A stretch of DNA of 64,000 nt from Clostridium sp. CMCC3677 (GTDB lineage Bacteria; Bacillota; Clostridia; Clostridiales; Clostridiaceae). Positions 1-8,323 of the stretch are shown in pieces (the first letter of the stretch is position 1; the number at the start of each line of letters is the position of its first letter). A model generated the notes under the pieces. It saw only the letters and a program-made list of their open reading frames with translations. It made no database searches and had not been told where the DNA came from. The stretch is from contig NZ_JAMQHS010000006.1 of NCBI RefSeq assembly GCF_023845585.1, positions 186,001 through 250,000 on the forward strand, given 5' to 3'. The position numbers were made by a program, and so were the translations under genes.

Positions 1-16
1 TAGGTACAATTCAATT

Positions 17-397
17 TTACTCATCTTTTAATACTTCCTCCAGTCCAAAAAATATTCTACATACCTTATTTGAATTTTGTGATAAAAATTGTAGTACTTT
101 TCCACATTCTTCTCTCCATAATCTATCTTCTCTATTTAAAGGTACGATTCCAGAGCCTATTTCATCGCATACAATTATCTTATCCTGAAGAATATCTAAA
201 TTTTCTTTTATTATCTCTAAAGTATCAATTTTTTTTAAAACACAATCTTTTATAAACATATGTAATCCCATTATAACTTTGTATGAAAAATCTAAATTCG
301 AATTATTGCAATAAAATAAATCTTTATTTTCTAAGTTATATTTCTTTTTAACAAATTCATTTTTTCCATTATATGCTCCACCATAAATTAAAATCAT
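17..397 (-). CDS. short CobU-like adenosylcobinamide kinase homologue
   Basis: A 126-residue protein of the CobU family, which phosphorylates adenosylcobinamide and transfers GMP to it in the nucleotide-loop pathway of cobalamin synthesis. A P-loop-like GGAYNGK is at residues 6-12, and the CobU C-terminal signature DEIGSGIVPLNREDR is near 78-92, followed by a FFGLEEVLK end. It is much shorter than usual CobU (about 180 residues) and lacks the Arg-x3-His-x3-Arg segment carrying the guanylylated histidine. A full-length cobU lies at 1422-1976, so this may be a kinase-only or accessory paralogue. It is the last gene behind cobO-cobU-cobS, separated from cobS by a repeat. Start ATG at 397 follows TAGGAG at short spacing. 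Family is fairly certain, activity is not. Confidence 0.7.
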   Translation of the reverse strand: MILIYGGAYNGKNEFVKKKYNLENKDLFYCNNSNLDFSYKVIMGLHMFIKDCVLKKIDTLEIIKENLDILQDKIIVCDEIGSGIVPLNREDRLWREECGKVLQFLSQNSNKVCRIFFGLEEVLKDE

Positions 398-477
398 ATC
401 TCCTATTTCCTTTCATTGATACCTTATATAAGTATTCACATAATGTTAGAACAAAGTGGCTGTACCAACCTTTTTTT

Positions 478-622
478 AGTTAAGAGTGGATAATTGAAAG
501 TTGAAAGTTTTTGTTGAAAGTCCTAAAGACTTTCTGAAAAAGTATTATATTTGAAAAATTCCATCAAAGAATTTTTTTCCTCAACTCTCCACTCTTCACT
601 CTCAATTCTCAACTCTTATTTA
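478..622. repeat. imperfect-palindrome dispersed-type repeat
   Basis: An intergenic element whose left end (AAGAGTGGATAATTGAAAGT) is roughly complementary to its right end (ACTCTCAATTCTCAACTCTT). The middle contains a second inverted pair, GAAAGTCCTAAAGACTTTC. The GAGTTGAGAATTGAGAGTG type of wording is common in interspersed repeats of clostridia and bacilli. It separates cobS from the short cobU-like gene. Only one copy is present here. Confidence 0.5.
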
Positions 623-654
623 CTTTAACTTAGATTTTATCAGCTTTTCATTCT

Positions 655-1413
655 TTAAAAAAATATACATGCTGAAAACAGTCCTACTAATTCTCCAACA
701 ACAAGAGAAAATCCTGCTACATCACCAGATATTCCACCAAATTCATTAATGCATTTTTTCACACATAAGCTTATAGCCACTGCAACAATTAGTAAAATTG
801 CTATTCCAGTATATCCAAGTATAATTCCAAACAATATACATACCAAGACTAACTCTAATATTAAAATAACCTTGTCTTTAATGTTTGTCCCTTTTGTAAA
901 ATAGCTTCCTAATGTACTTTCTTTAATTGTAATTATAGTAATAAAAAAATATGCTACTATATTTCTACTTATTATAGGTAAAAATATCAATATATATGGA
1001 TTTTTATTATATTCTAAAAATGAATAAACTGCACCAAATTGTATAAAAAATAAAATAATAACAGATATAACTGAAAATGCTCCTGTTGTAGAATCTTTTA
1101 ATATTCTTAATTTTTCTTCTTTATCTCTTCTTGATAAAATAGCATCACATACATCCATAAATCCATCTAAATGTAACATTCCAGTAATTATGAATGGTAT
1201 TATCATTATTAATGCACTTTTTAAAACTATAGATATATTTAAATAATTTATTAATTTATATCCTAGAAACCATACGCATCCTACAATAAGGCCTATAATT
1301 GGATAACACTTCATCATGTTTTTAGCTCCATCTTCATCCCATTCTACATATGGCATTGGAATTATAGTAAACATACTTAAAGACATCATAAACCCTTTAA
1401 ATAAATTTTTCAT
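655..1413 (-). CDS. cobS: adenosylcobinamide-GDP ribazoletransferase (cobalamin synthase)
   Basis: A 252-residue integral membrane protein that joins adenosylcobinamide-GDP to alpha-ribazole (phosphate), the last assembly step of cobalamin. The family motif [11 protein letters not shown] is at residues 81-91, followed by the [19 protein letters not shown] segment. The rest is hydrophobic with about six to seven membrane segments, and the C-terminal [12 protein letters not shown] matches the family. Length is normal. It follows cobU by 8 bases, consistent with one transcript cobO-cobU-cobS. The start is supported by GAAGGGAT upstream of ATG. Confidence 0.93.
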   Translation of the reverse strand: MKNLFKGFMMSLSMFTIIPMPYVEWDEDGAKNMMKCYPIIGLIVGCVWFLGYKLINYLNISIVLKSALIMIIPFIITGMLHLDGFMDVCDAILSRRDKEEKLRILKDSTTGAFSVISVIILFFIQFGAVYSFLEYNKNPYILIFLPIISRNIVAYFFITIITIKESTLGSYFTKGTNIKDKVILILELVLVCILFGIILGYTGIAILLIVAVAISLCVKKCINEFGGISGDVAGFSLVVGELVGLFSACIFF

Positions 1414-1421
1414 CTCTTTAT

Positions 1422-1976
1422 TTATCCCTTCTTAGCTAATTCACTTAATAAATTATTTCCTTTATGTACTTTTACATTACTAAAGCTACATTCAATAACT
1501 GTATCACATATCTTAGCTAGTTCTTTATTTATTTTACCAAGTTCTCTCTTATAATTTTCACTTATCTCATCATATTCTATAGAATCATTAAATATGTAGT
1601 CTGATATAATTACAACATTTTTAACAGTATCTATTATTTCTTTAATATTACTTATTATTTTTAATGAAGGACATTTTATTATATCATTTTTTATAAACAT
1701 TTCATTAGTTAAAAGTGAAGTTATACTATCAATTAAGATTGTATCTTTTTCATTTATATATTTTATTGTTTCATTTAAATCTCTAAATTGTTCTAAAGTA
1801 ACAAAACCTAATCCAAATCTGCTAATAATATGTTTTTCTATTCTTTTTTTATCTTCATCATCATAAGGACTCATAGTAGCTATATATATAACCTTATCTT
1901 TATTTAAAGATAAAGCTATTTTTTCACCTGTGTTAGATTTGCCACTTTTAGATCCCCCTATTATTAAACAATTCAT
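1422..1976 (-). CDS. cobU: adenosylcobinamide kinase / guanylyltransferase
   Basis: A 184-residue bifunctional CobU that phosphorylates adenosylcobinamide and then forms adenosylcobinamide-GDP. P-loop GGSKSGKS is at residues 7-14. The guanylylation segment has Arg45, His49 and Arg53 (RIEKHIISR), as in well-studied CobU enzymes. The C-terminal [14 protein letters not shown] segment matches the R-YRD-G-NQ part of the family, but the usual E-V-G-x-G-I-V-P stretch is degenerate ([12 protein letters not shown]). The ATG nearly abuts the cobO stop (TAATATG), so translation is probably coupled. Confidence 0.9.
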   Translation of the reverse strand: MNCLIIGGSKSGKSNTGEKIALSLNKDKVIYIATMSPYDDEDKKRIEKHIISRFGLGFVTLEQFRDLNETIKYINEKDTILIDSITSLLTNEMFIKNDIIKCPSLKIISNIKEIIDTVKNVVIISDYIFNDSIEYDEISENYKRELGKINKELAKICDTVIECSFSNVKVHKGNNLLSELAKKG

Positions 1977-1977
1977 A

Positions 1978-2508
1978 TTACTTTTCTATTCCTATTCTTG
2001 ATTTAATACCTTTTTTATAAGGATGTTTTATTGCTTGAATTTCAGAAACATAATCTGCAAGTTCTATTAATTTTTCATTTGGATTTCTTCCTGTTAATAC
2101 TACTTCAAGACCTTTAGGTTTACTCTTTAAAAAATCTATAACAATATTTAAAGGTATCAATTCTAAATTAGTGGCTGCAATAATTTCATCTAATATAAGA
2201 ATATCAAAATTTTCTTCTATAGCTTTTAAAGTTAAATCTTTAAACCTTTTTTCATGTTCTAATTTTGTGTGTTTTTGTTCTTCCTCTGTCATAAATTTAA
2301 AAAACTTTTTAACAGGTTCTCCCTTTACTATTTGAAAATTTTGTCCAATTTTATCTATAGAAATTAATTCACCTGTATTATTATCTTTTAAAAACTGAGT
2401 AAGAAGTACTTTTTTATCTCTTCCTGCACCTCTCATACCGAGCCCCATAGCTGCTGTAGTTTTTCCTTTTCCATCTCCACAATAAATATGTATCAGTCCT
2501 AAATCCAT
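1978..2508 (-). CDS. cobO: corrinoid adenosyltransferase
   Basis: A CobO/CobA(BtuR)-type ATP:corrinoid adenosyltransferase that adds the upper adenosyl ligand to cob(I)alamin or cob(I)yrinate. P-loop GDGKGKTTAAMGLG is near the N-terminus, followed by VLLTQFLKDN. Other family blocks are LDEIIAATNLELI, VVLTGRNPNEKLIELADYVSEI and a C-terminal KHPYKKGIKSRIGIEK. An in-frame ATG at 2517 gives three more residues. ATG 2508 is preferred because GAGGA lies about seven bases before it and homologues start at M-D-x-G. It is the first gene of the cobO-cobU-cobS group. No riboswitch is visible in the 280 bases upstream. Confidence 0.9.
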   Translation of the reverse strand: MDLGLIHIYCGDGKGKTTAAMGLGMRGAGRDKKVLLTQFLKDNNTGELISIDKIGQNFQIVKGEPVKKFFKFMTEEEQKHTKLEHEKRFKDLTLKAIEENFDILILDEIIAATNLELIPLNIVIDFLKSKPKGLEVVLTGRNPNEKLIELADYVSEIQAIKHPYKKGIKSRIGIEK

Positions 2509-2711
2509 TCTCTTCATTCCTCACTTTTTGTTATAAGTTTTAAGTACTTTATAATTTTAAGTTTTCTATATAATGAAAAGTTCTTATATCTAAAATAGTC
2601 TTTTAATAGAATTACCTAACTTTTAACTATACTCACTTAGCATTTATATATTAGATATCTTATCATTATATTATATAAATTATATGTATTAAATTCAAAA
2701 TAATTATAACA

Positions 2712-2747
2712 TAAGCCAATGATATATTAATTAATATCATTGGCTTA
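2712..2747 (-). terminator. hairpin behind the OpuC operon
   Basis: A 14-bp inverted repeat (TAAGCCAATGATAT and its complement) with an AT loop lies about 50 bases after the stop of the fused OpuC permease gene. The T-run on the minus strand is weak. Termination in either direction is plausible. Confidence 0.5.
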
Positions 2748-2799
2748 TTTATCTTTTCCTTAATCATATTATTTTATTATATATGTCTTTATAAAAATT

Positions 2800-4371
2800 T
2801 TATAGCAAATTATTTTCTTTTAAAAACTCTATTGCAACATCTTTTGGATCTTTTCTTAACTCATCTACTTGATAATTTAAATCTATCATTACTTCATTAG
2901 TTAATAAAGGTGCTATCTCTTCAACTATAGGAGTTATTTCTGGATATTTTTCTAATGTTTCTCCTTTAACTAGTGGTATAGCATAGTATGGTGGAAAGAA
3001 CTTTTTATCATCTTTTAAGACAGCTAAATCAAATTTCTTTAATAATCCATCAGTTAAAAATGCATCTATAACATCACTTTCATTATTCATTAATGCTGTA
3101 TATTTGGGACTTCCATCAATTCCAATTTCATCTTTAAAGTTAAAATTATATGTTCTTTTTAATCCAATAATTCCATCTTCTCTATTAAGAAATTCTAGAC
3201 TTGGAGATATTGTTAACTCATCTCCTACTTTTGCAATATCACTTATTGTTTTTAAATTATATTTTTCAGCAGTATCTTTCTTAACTGCTAAAGTGTAAGT
3301 ATTATTAAATCCCATTTGGTTTAATACTTCAATATTAAACTTATCTTTAAAATCAGTTTTAACTGTGTCATAAACCTTTTCTACATCAGATATAGGTGTA
3401 TATTTTAATGTATCTCCATAGCATGTACCACTATAATCCACATACATATCAATATCGCCACTTTTTAACGCAGAAAAACAAATTTGTGTGCCTCCAAGAG
3501 CACTTTTACGTTTAACAGAAATATCTGTATTTTTCTCTATAGCTTCAGAAAAAATATTACAAAGTATCTCTTGTTCTGTGTAATCCTTACTTCCAATTGT
3601 AATGGTCTTACCATTGCTTTTAGCTGATATATTAGTTACTATAAATATTCCTAATATTATACAAGCTGTAAGTGCAAGAATACTTTTTTGTCTTTTATTC
3701 TTTTTTACTTTGGAAATTCCTTGTTTAGAATTTCCCTTTTGAATACTTACAGGTGTAACTAAATTTTCAATTAATCCAAATAAAAAATCAACTGCTAATG
3801 CTAATATACACGCTGGAATTGCACCTGCTAAAATTTGATAATTATTAACTGTTCTTATTCCTGAAAATACTAAATATCCTAGTCCCCCTCCACCAATGAA
3901 GGCAGCCATTGTCATAAGACCCACTGCTGTAACAGCAGATATTCTAACCCCTGACATAATAACAGGTAAAGCTAACGGTAATTGAACTTTTACTAAAATT
4001 TGAAACTTTGTAAGTCCAATTCCTCTAGCTGCCTCTAGTGTCAGTGGATTTATACTTTTAATTCCTGTATTTGTATTCTTTATTATTGGCAAAAGTGAAT
4101 ATAAAACAACCATTACAATGGCTGGTGTTGTTCCTATCCCTAAAAACGGTATTGCAATCCCTAAAAGTGCCATGCTAGGAATTGCCTGAATTATATTAGC
4201 TATTGCTATAACAGGCTTGTTCATTTTCTTTATATAACTTATACATATACCTAATGGCATTGCAATTATAATTGCTAATCCTACAGATACTGAAGTAAGT
4301 TTTATATGCTCAATCAATAACATAAAAATTTGAGATTTAGCTTCCATTAAATAATTTAAAAATCCCATCAT
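2800..4371 (-). CDS. OpuC-type osmoprotectant ABC transporter, permease fused to substrate-binding protein
   Basis: A 523-residue fusion. Residues about 1-215 are an OpuCB/ProW-like permease with several membrane helices and the coupling segment near EAARGIGLTKFQILVKVQLPLALP. A further membrane anchor (about 230-250) leads into an OpuCC-type extracytoplasmic binding domain (about 255-523, starting GSKDYTEQEILCNIFSEA). Such transporters import glycine betaine, carnitine or choline during osmotic stress. The order and fusion match clostridial two-gene OpuC systems. The gene follows its ATPase by two bases, so they are one operon. Substrate cannot be read from the sequence. Confidence 0.88.
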   Translation of the reverse strand: MMGFLNYLMEAKSQIFMLLIEHIKLTSVSVGLAIIIAMPLGICISYIKKMNKPVIAIANIIQAIPSMALLGIAIPFLGIGTTPAIVMVVLYSLLPIIKNTNTGIKSINPLTLEAARGIGLTKFQILVKVQLPLALPVIMSGVRISAVTAVGLMTMAAFIGGGGLGYLVFSGIRTVNNYQILAGAIPACILALAVDFLFGLIENLVTPVSIQKGNSKQGISKVKKNKRQKSILALTACIILGIFIVTNISAKSNGKTITIGSKDYTEQEILCNIFSEAIEKNTDISVKRKSALGGTQICFSALKSGDIDMYVDYSGTCYGDTLKYTPISDVEKVYDTVKTDFKDKFNIEVLNQMGFNNTYTLAVKKDTAEKYNLKTISDIAKVGDELTISPSLEFLNREDGIIGLKRTYNFNFKDEIGIDGSPKYTALMNNESDVIDAFLTDGLLKKFDLAVLKDDKKFFPPYYAIPLVKGETLEKYPEITPIVEEIAPLLTNEVMIDLNYQVDELRKDPKDVAIEFLKENNLL

Positions 4372-4373
4372 TT

Positions 4374-5501
4374 TTATTCCACCTCCTCAGTATCTAAAAA
4401 TTGCTCACTTAGCGTTGTAACTAAGCTACTTTTCGTTATTATACCTTTTAAGCATCCACACTCATCAACAACTGGTAATCTTGATATTTTATTTTCTTTA
4501 ACAAGTTCCAATATATCTATAATTGTATCCTCTGGAAATGCCTTTATAAAATCAGAATTCATTATATTTTCTACTGGTATACTTCTATCCATATTATTTT
4601 GTATTTGTTTAGCTGTAACAATTCCTAAAAGATGATTAAATTTATCAATTACCATTAAGCTATCAACTTTTGAACTCCTCATCTTTTCCATACACTTTAG
4701 TAATGATATATTTTTATAACAGGTAATAGGATTATCAATCATTATATCTTTTACCTTTATAAATTCTGGTGAAGACCATATTCTGTTTTTTCCAATAAAT
4801 TCACTTACAAAATCATTGCATGGATTTTTAAGTATGTTTTCTGGAGTATCATATTGAATTATTCTTCCTCCATTCATTATACAAATTTTATCTGCTATTC
4901 TTATAGCTTCATCCATATCATGTGTAACAAAAACAATAGTTTTTCTTAATTTAGATTGTAAATCAATTAATTCATCTTGAAGCTGTAAACGTGTTATAGG
5001 ATCTAATGCACTAAAAGGTTCATCCATTAATATTATTTCTGGATTTGTTGCAAATGCTCTTGCAACACCAATTCTTTGTTGCTGACCACCACTAAGTTCT
5101 GTTGGATAACGATCTAAATATTCCTCAGCATTCAATCCTACCATATCCATTAATTCATAAGTTTTCTTTTCAATATTAGCTTTTTTTACTTTTTCTAGAC
5201 GCGGGATTATTTCAATATTTTCTCTAATAGTCATATGAGGAAACAATCCTGTTTGTTGAATAACATATCCCATATTTCGTCTTAATTTTATGACATCCTT
5301 GAATCCAATATTTTCACCATCAATTAAAATTTTACCTGAAGATGGTTTAATAAGGCTATTTATCATCTTTAAAGTGGTAGTTTTACCACAACCGCTTTCA
5401 CCAATAATACTTACTAATTCTCCTTTATCTATTTTAAAAGATACATCCTTTAAAACAGTTTGATTTTTAAAAACTTTACTCACATTTTTAAATTCTATCA
5501 C
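4374..5501 (-). CDS. opuCA: OpuC-type osmoprotectant ABC transporter ATP-binding protein with tandem CBS domains
   Basis: A 375-residue ATPase. Walker A GESGCGKT is at 34-41, signature LSGGQQQR near 135, Walker B IILMDEPFSALDP near 155, and the His-loop is VFVTHDMDEA. Residues about 248-365 form two CBS motifs (VKDIMIDNPITC and VENIMNSDFIKA). In related OpuCA proteins the CBS pair binds cyclic di-AMP, which lowers uptake; this is family knowledge. Start is GTG at 5501, with GAGGAGG nine bases upstream. A promoter overlapped by a palindrome lies directly upstream, and a BusR-like regulator is the preceding gene. Confidence 0.92.
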   Translation of the reverse strand: MIEFKNVSKVFKNQTVLKDVSFKIDKGELVSIIGESGCGKTTTLKMINSLIKPSSGKILIDGENIGFKDVIKLRRNMGYVIQQTGLFPHMTIRENIEIIPRLEKVKKANIEKKTYELMDMVGLNAEEYLDRYPTELSGGQQQRIGVARAFATNPEIILMDEPFSALDPITRLQLQDELIDLQSKLRKTIVFVTHDMDEAIRIADKICIMNGGRIIQYDTPENILKNPCNDFVSEFIGKNRIWSSPEFIKVKDIMIDNPITCYKNISLLKCMEKMRSSKVDSLMVIDKFNHLLGIVTAKQIQNNMDRSIPVENIMNSDFIKAFPEDTIIDILELVKENKISRLPVVDECGCLKGIITKSSLVTTLSEQFLDTEEVE

Positions 5502-5522
5502 TGAAAAACCTCCTCTTTTTGC

Positions 5523-5566
5523 AAAGTAACAACTTTATTGTATCATAAAGTTGTTACTTTTGGCAA
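5523..5566 (-). promoter_or_regulatory. opuC promoter overlapped by 16-bp palindrome (candidate BusR operator)
   Basis: Reading the minus strand, TTGCCA (5566-5561), an 18-base spacer and TACAAT (5542-5537) form a sigma-A-like promoter for the OpuC operon. A perfect inverted repeat with arms 5523-5538 and 5545-5560 and a 6-base centre covers the spacer and -10. GTAAC/GTTAC lie at the outer parts of the arms. BusR is known to bind long bipartite palindromes at osmoprotectant promoters, so repressor binding here is a good inference. Confidence 0.6.
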
Positions 5567-5598
5567 AAAAATAAAGACAACAGAATAATTGTCTTTAT
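5564..5598 (-). terminator. terminator of busR
   Basis: Arms ATAAAGACAA (5571-5580) and TTGTCTTTAT (5589-5598) are followed on the minus strand by seven T. It begins 9 bases after the busR stop and separates busR from the opuC promoter. Confidence 0.75.
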
Positions 5599-5606
5599 TA
5601 AAATCC

Positions 5607-6233
5607 TTATGGATACATAAAATTTTGTACTCTTTCATAACAGTCTTCATCACCCACGAAATAAAATATATCTCCTTCTCTAAAAATTGCATATGGCCCT
5701 GGAGACATCACTAAAGACTCCCCTCTCTTTATTGCAATTATAGTTGCAAAAGTATTATGCCAAAAATTAATTTCAGATATATTTTTTCCTATATATGGCG
5801 TATTTTTATTAATATTTATTTCAAATGGTATGAATGGATTTATAGATTTAAACCTATCTGTTTTATCTATTAAATCTAATAAATGTTCTTTGAGATATTT
5901 ATTTTCTTGTGTTTGACGTTCTATACTTCCTAATATTTCTTTTTTTAAGTCATTCACTGTTTGAATATCTTCATATTGCTTTACAAATTTAATTGCATTT
6001 TGACATGATTTTATTGTAACTCCACTACCCTTAGCTGTATCTACAATTTCCATATCAGATAAAATACAAATAGCTCGTCTAGCCGTTTCTGATGAAACAC
6101 TATATTGAGCTGCTAATGCTGAACGTGCATATATTTTTTCTCCAACTTTATAATGTCCATTTGCTATTTTTGAAGCAATATCTGCTGCTATTTGTTGATA
6201 TACAGGGCTTACTATTTTTAAACTTCTTTTCAT
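5607..6233 (-). CDS. busR: GntR-family regulator with RCK_C (TrkA-C) domain, BusR-like
   Basis: A 208-residue repressor candidate. An N-terminal GntR winged helix (about 8-75, PVYQQIAADIASKIANGHY through SDMEIVDTAKGSGVTIKS) is followed by a helical linker (80-120). A C-terminal RCK_C domain (about 135-208) contains GKNISEINFWHNTFATIIAI and the GDIFYFVGDEDCYERV end. This architecture is that of BusR, which binds cyclic di-AMP through RCK_C and represses glycine betaine uptake. Its position before opuC fits. ATG 6233 is chosen because GAGG is eight bases upstream; ATG 6239 is too close to that site. The ribosome binding site lies inside a large palindrome. Confidence 0.85.
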   Translation of the reverse strand: MKRSLKIVSPVYQQIAADIASKIANGHYKVGEKIYARSALAAQYSVSSETARRAICILSDMEIVDTAKGSGVTIKSCQNAIKFVKQYEDIQTVNDLKKEILGSIERQTQENKYLKEHLLDLIDKTDRFKSINPFIPFEININKNTPYIGKNISEINFWHNTFATIIAIKRGESLVMSPGPYAIFREGDIFYFVGDEDCYERVQNFMYP

Positions 6234-6242
6234 TTCCATATC

Positions 6243-6285
6243 CTCTTATTAAGTGTATTTAGCTATTAAATACACTTAATAAGAG
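6243..6285 (-). promoter_or_regulatory. 19-bp perfect palindrome spanning the busR leader and ribosome binding site
   Basis: Arms 6243-6261 and 6267-6285 (CTCTTATTAAGTGTATTTA and its exact complement) flank a 5-base centre. The proximal arm ends in the AAGAG of the busR Shine-Dalgarno. It could be an autoregulatory operator or an RNA hairpin that hides the ribosome binding site. Confidence 0.6.
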
Positions 6286-6411
6286 ATGTTGTATTTAATA
6301 ACTTTTCAACATGTATTCTACCATAATAAATTTATTTATTCTATTTATAAAAGTATTTTGATTTATATTTTAATAATTTTTTAAAATTACATATCATAAT
6401 ATAACCTTATA

Positions 6412-6912
6412 TTATGGAATAAATGTATAACGACTAATTAAAGCAGCAATAAATATCAATAAACTAGATATAAAACTATCATATGCTCTTGTAATTTCTT
6501 TTTTATCTTTGCTTGTAGATGATATTTTTTGAAATTGTTCCCAATTAATACATAAGAAAACTGCCGATGCATAAATATTTAACATGTTTGCATTCTTAGG
6601 ATTGTCAGTTTTATCAAGAAGATTTTCAGCATAATTAGTACCATTTATTTTATCTATTAGTTTAGCTCTTTGCCAAAAAAGGAAATCCATATTTTGGAGT
6701 ATAGCTATAATAATAACGAATAGTGCATTTATTGATAGATTAATAATCTTTAATTGTTCTAACAATTCAGGAATGTTAATATCTGAAGTTGTATCCTCAG
6801 TTTGATTTGTACTTGAATCATTATTATTTTCGTTATATTCATTTGTATGTTTAAATTTAATGTCAGATTTATTTATATTATTGGAATTTGTTTTCTTATT
6901 ATTTCTGATCAT
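6412..6912 (-). CDS. small membrane protein, unknown
   Basis: A 166-residue protein I do not recognise. The first 45 residues are hydrophilic and Asn-rich. Then come three hydrophobic stretches: ILINLSINALFVIIIAI-like (about 60-80), ANMLNIYASAVFLCINW (about 108-125) and SFISSLLIFIAALISRY at the C-terminus. This suggests a two- or three-helix membrane protein with a cytoplasmic tail. ATG 6912 is used because GGGTGAG stands seven bases upstream; the longer GTG start (6924) overlaps that site. It sits alone between busR and cobT on the same strand, without obvious functional link. Confidence 0.6.
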   Translation of the reverse strand: MIRNNKKTNSNNINKSDIKFKHTNEYNENNNDSSTNQTEDTTSDINIPELLEQLKIINLSINALFVIIIAILQNMDFLFWQRAKLIDKINGTNYAENLLDKTDNPKNANMLNIYASAVFLCINWEQFQKISSTSKDKKEITRAYDSFISSLLIFIAALISRYTFIP

Positions 6913-7034
6913 TATCTCACCCACATTTAAATACTATTAATCCATTAGAATTTAATAATTAATCTATATTTTAAATGAATGATGATATTTTAAAACACAG
7001 ACATCAATTAAATTTGGTACTATATTATTTAATG

Positions 7035-7074
7035 TATGTTTAAGTAATAAAAATGATTTTATTACTTAAACATA
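7035..7074. terminator. terminator behind cobT
   Basis: An 18-bp perfect inverted repeat (TATGTTTAAGTAATAAAA and complement) with a 4-base loop lies 15 bases after the cobT stop. AT-rich flanks on both sides suggest it can work in both directions. Confidence 0.7.
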
Positions 7075-7088
7075 TTTTTACACATATT

Positions 7089-8177
7089 TTAATTTAGTTT
7101 TCTTAACTCATCTAAATAACTATCATTAATTTTAGCTTCTTCAAATGTAGCCATATTATTCATCACAGCACATGAAGAGTCCATTATAGAAAAAGCTAAA
7201 GGACAACCACTTCCTTCGCCAAGTCCCATATCTAAATTTAATATAGCCTCTAATTCAAGTTCCTTCATTGCAATCTTAAAACCAATTTCTTTTGAATCAT
7301 GAGAAGTAAACATATATTCTTTAGTTTTATGATTTAATCTAAATGCTACAAGTGCTGCAACTACTGATATAAATCCATCAATTACAACAGGTATTTTATA
7401 GTATGCCGCTCCTAAAAATACTCCCACCATTGCTGCTATATCAAATCCGCCAACTTTAGATAGTATATCTATAGGATCATCTTTTTTAGGCTTATTTATC
7501 TCTATTGATTTTTTTACTACCTCTATTTTCTTTTTATAAGCATTCTCTAAAAGTCCTCCTCCATAGCCTACAACATCTTCTACTTTGCAACCCGTTAATG
7601 ATGATAAAACAGCACTACTTGTTGAAGTATTACCTATTCCCATCTCTCCAACTCCAAGTATTTTATAGCCTTCTTCTTTTGCATTTTTCACTGCTTCAAT
7701 TCCAACTAATATTGCCTTAATAGCTTCTTCATAAGTCATTGCATTTCCTTTAGCTATATTATTAGTTGATTTCCTTATCTTCCTATTTAAAACTGATGAA
7801 TGAGTAAAATCACTATTTATTCCTACATCAATGACTTTTAAATCTGTATTATTAGCCTTAGCAATTACTCCAACTCCTGTTAATCCTTTAGTAAAGTTAA
7901 TTGTTTGGGCTAATGTCACATATTGTGGTGTAGATGCAACACCTTCTTCAACTACACCATTATCGGAACACATTATAATTATAGCTCTTTTATCCAAAGT
8001 ATTTTTTATATATCCTGTTATTCCTGAAAGCCTTATTGACATTTCTTCCAGCTTTCCTAAACTATTTAATGGTTTTGCAAGAGAATTCATTCGTTCCTTT
8101 GCTTTTTCCATAACATTTTTATCTACACTATCTATATTCCTTATAATTTGTCTAAGAATTTCTTCCTTACTCTTCAT
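7089..8177 (-). CDS. cobT: nicotinate-nucleotide-dimethylbenzimidazole phosphoribosyltransferase
   Basis: A 362-residue CobT that makes alpha-ribazole phosphate from nicotinate mononucleotide and the lower-ligand base. Diagnostic blocks are MCSDNGVVEEGVASTPQ (about 69-85), GEMGIGNTSTSSAVLSSLTG (about 177-196), GGFDIAAMVGVFLGAAY, and the catalytic-glutamate block LGEGSGCPLAF near the C-terminus. Length is typical. It is downstream of cbiJ but separated by 146 bases containing a hairpin, so it may have its own promoter or depend on read-through. The start is supported by GGGGGGAAAG before ATG. Confidence 0.95.
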   Translation of the reverse strand: MKSKEEILRQIIRNIDSVDKNVMEKAKERMNSLAKPLNSLGKLEEMSIRLSGITGYIKNTLDKRAIIIMCSDNGVVEEGVASTPQYVTLAQTINFTKGLTGVGVIAKANNTDLKVIDVGINSDFTHSSVLNRKIRKSTNNIAKGNAMTYEEAIKAILVGIEAVKNAKEEGYKILGVGEMGIGNTSTSSAVLSSLTGCKVEDVVGYGGGLLENAYKKKIEVVKKSIEINKPKKDDPIDILSKVGGFDIAAMVGVFLGAAYYKIPVVIDGFISVVAALVAFRLNHKTKEYMFTSHDSKEIGFKIAMKELELEAILNLDMGLGEGSGCPLAFSIMDSSCAVMNNMATFEEAKINDSYLDELRKLN

Positions 8178-8250
8178 AACTTTCCCCCCAATTTATTATA
8201 ATGTTTCTTATAATTTACCATTCATTATTTTATTTATAATAAAATACAAT

Positions 8251-8299
8251 GAGTTCCTATCTTCACTATAGATAATCTCTATTTGAAGCTAAGAACTCT
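8251..8299 (-). terminator. hairpin between cbiJ and cobT
   Basis: On the minus strand GAGTTC (8298-8293) pairs with GAACTC (8256-8251). An inner CTTCA/TGAAG pair supports one arm-like structure, followed by ATTGTATTTT. It lies 25 bases after cbiJ and could end or attenuate the cbi transcript before cobT. Confidence 0.4.
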
Positions 8300-8323
8300 A
8301 ATTATATAGTAAAAACATAGCTT

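Noticed and set aside
420-480. Possible further copy of the dispersed repeat
   Set aside because: Only short words (ACAAAGTGGCTG) match; the ends and the GTTGATATAT core are absent.
7831-8271. 146-residue plus-strand frame
   Set aside because: Opposite-strand shadow of cobT.
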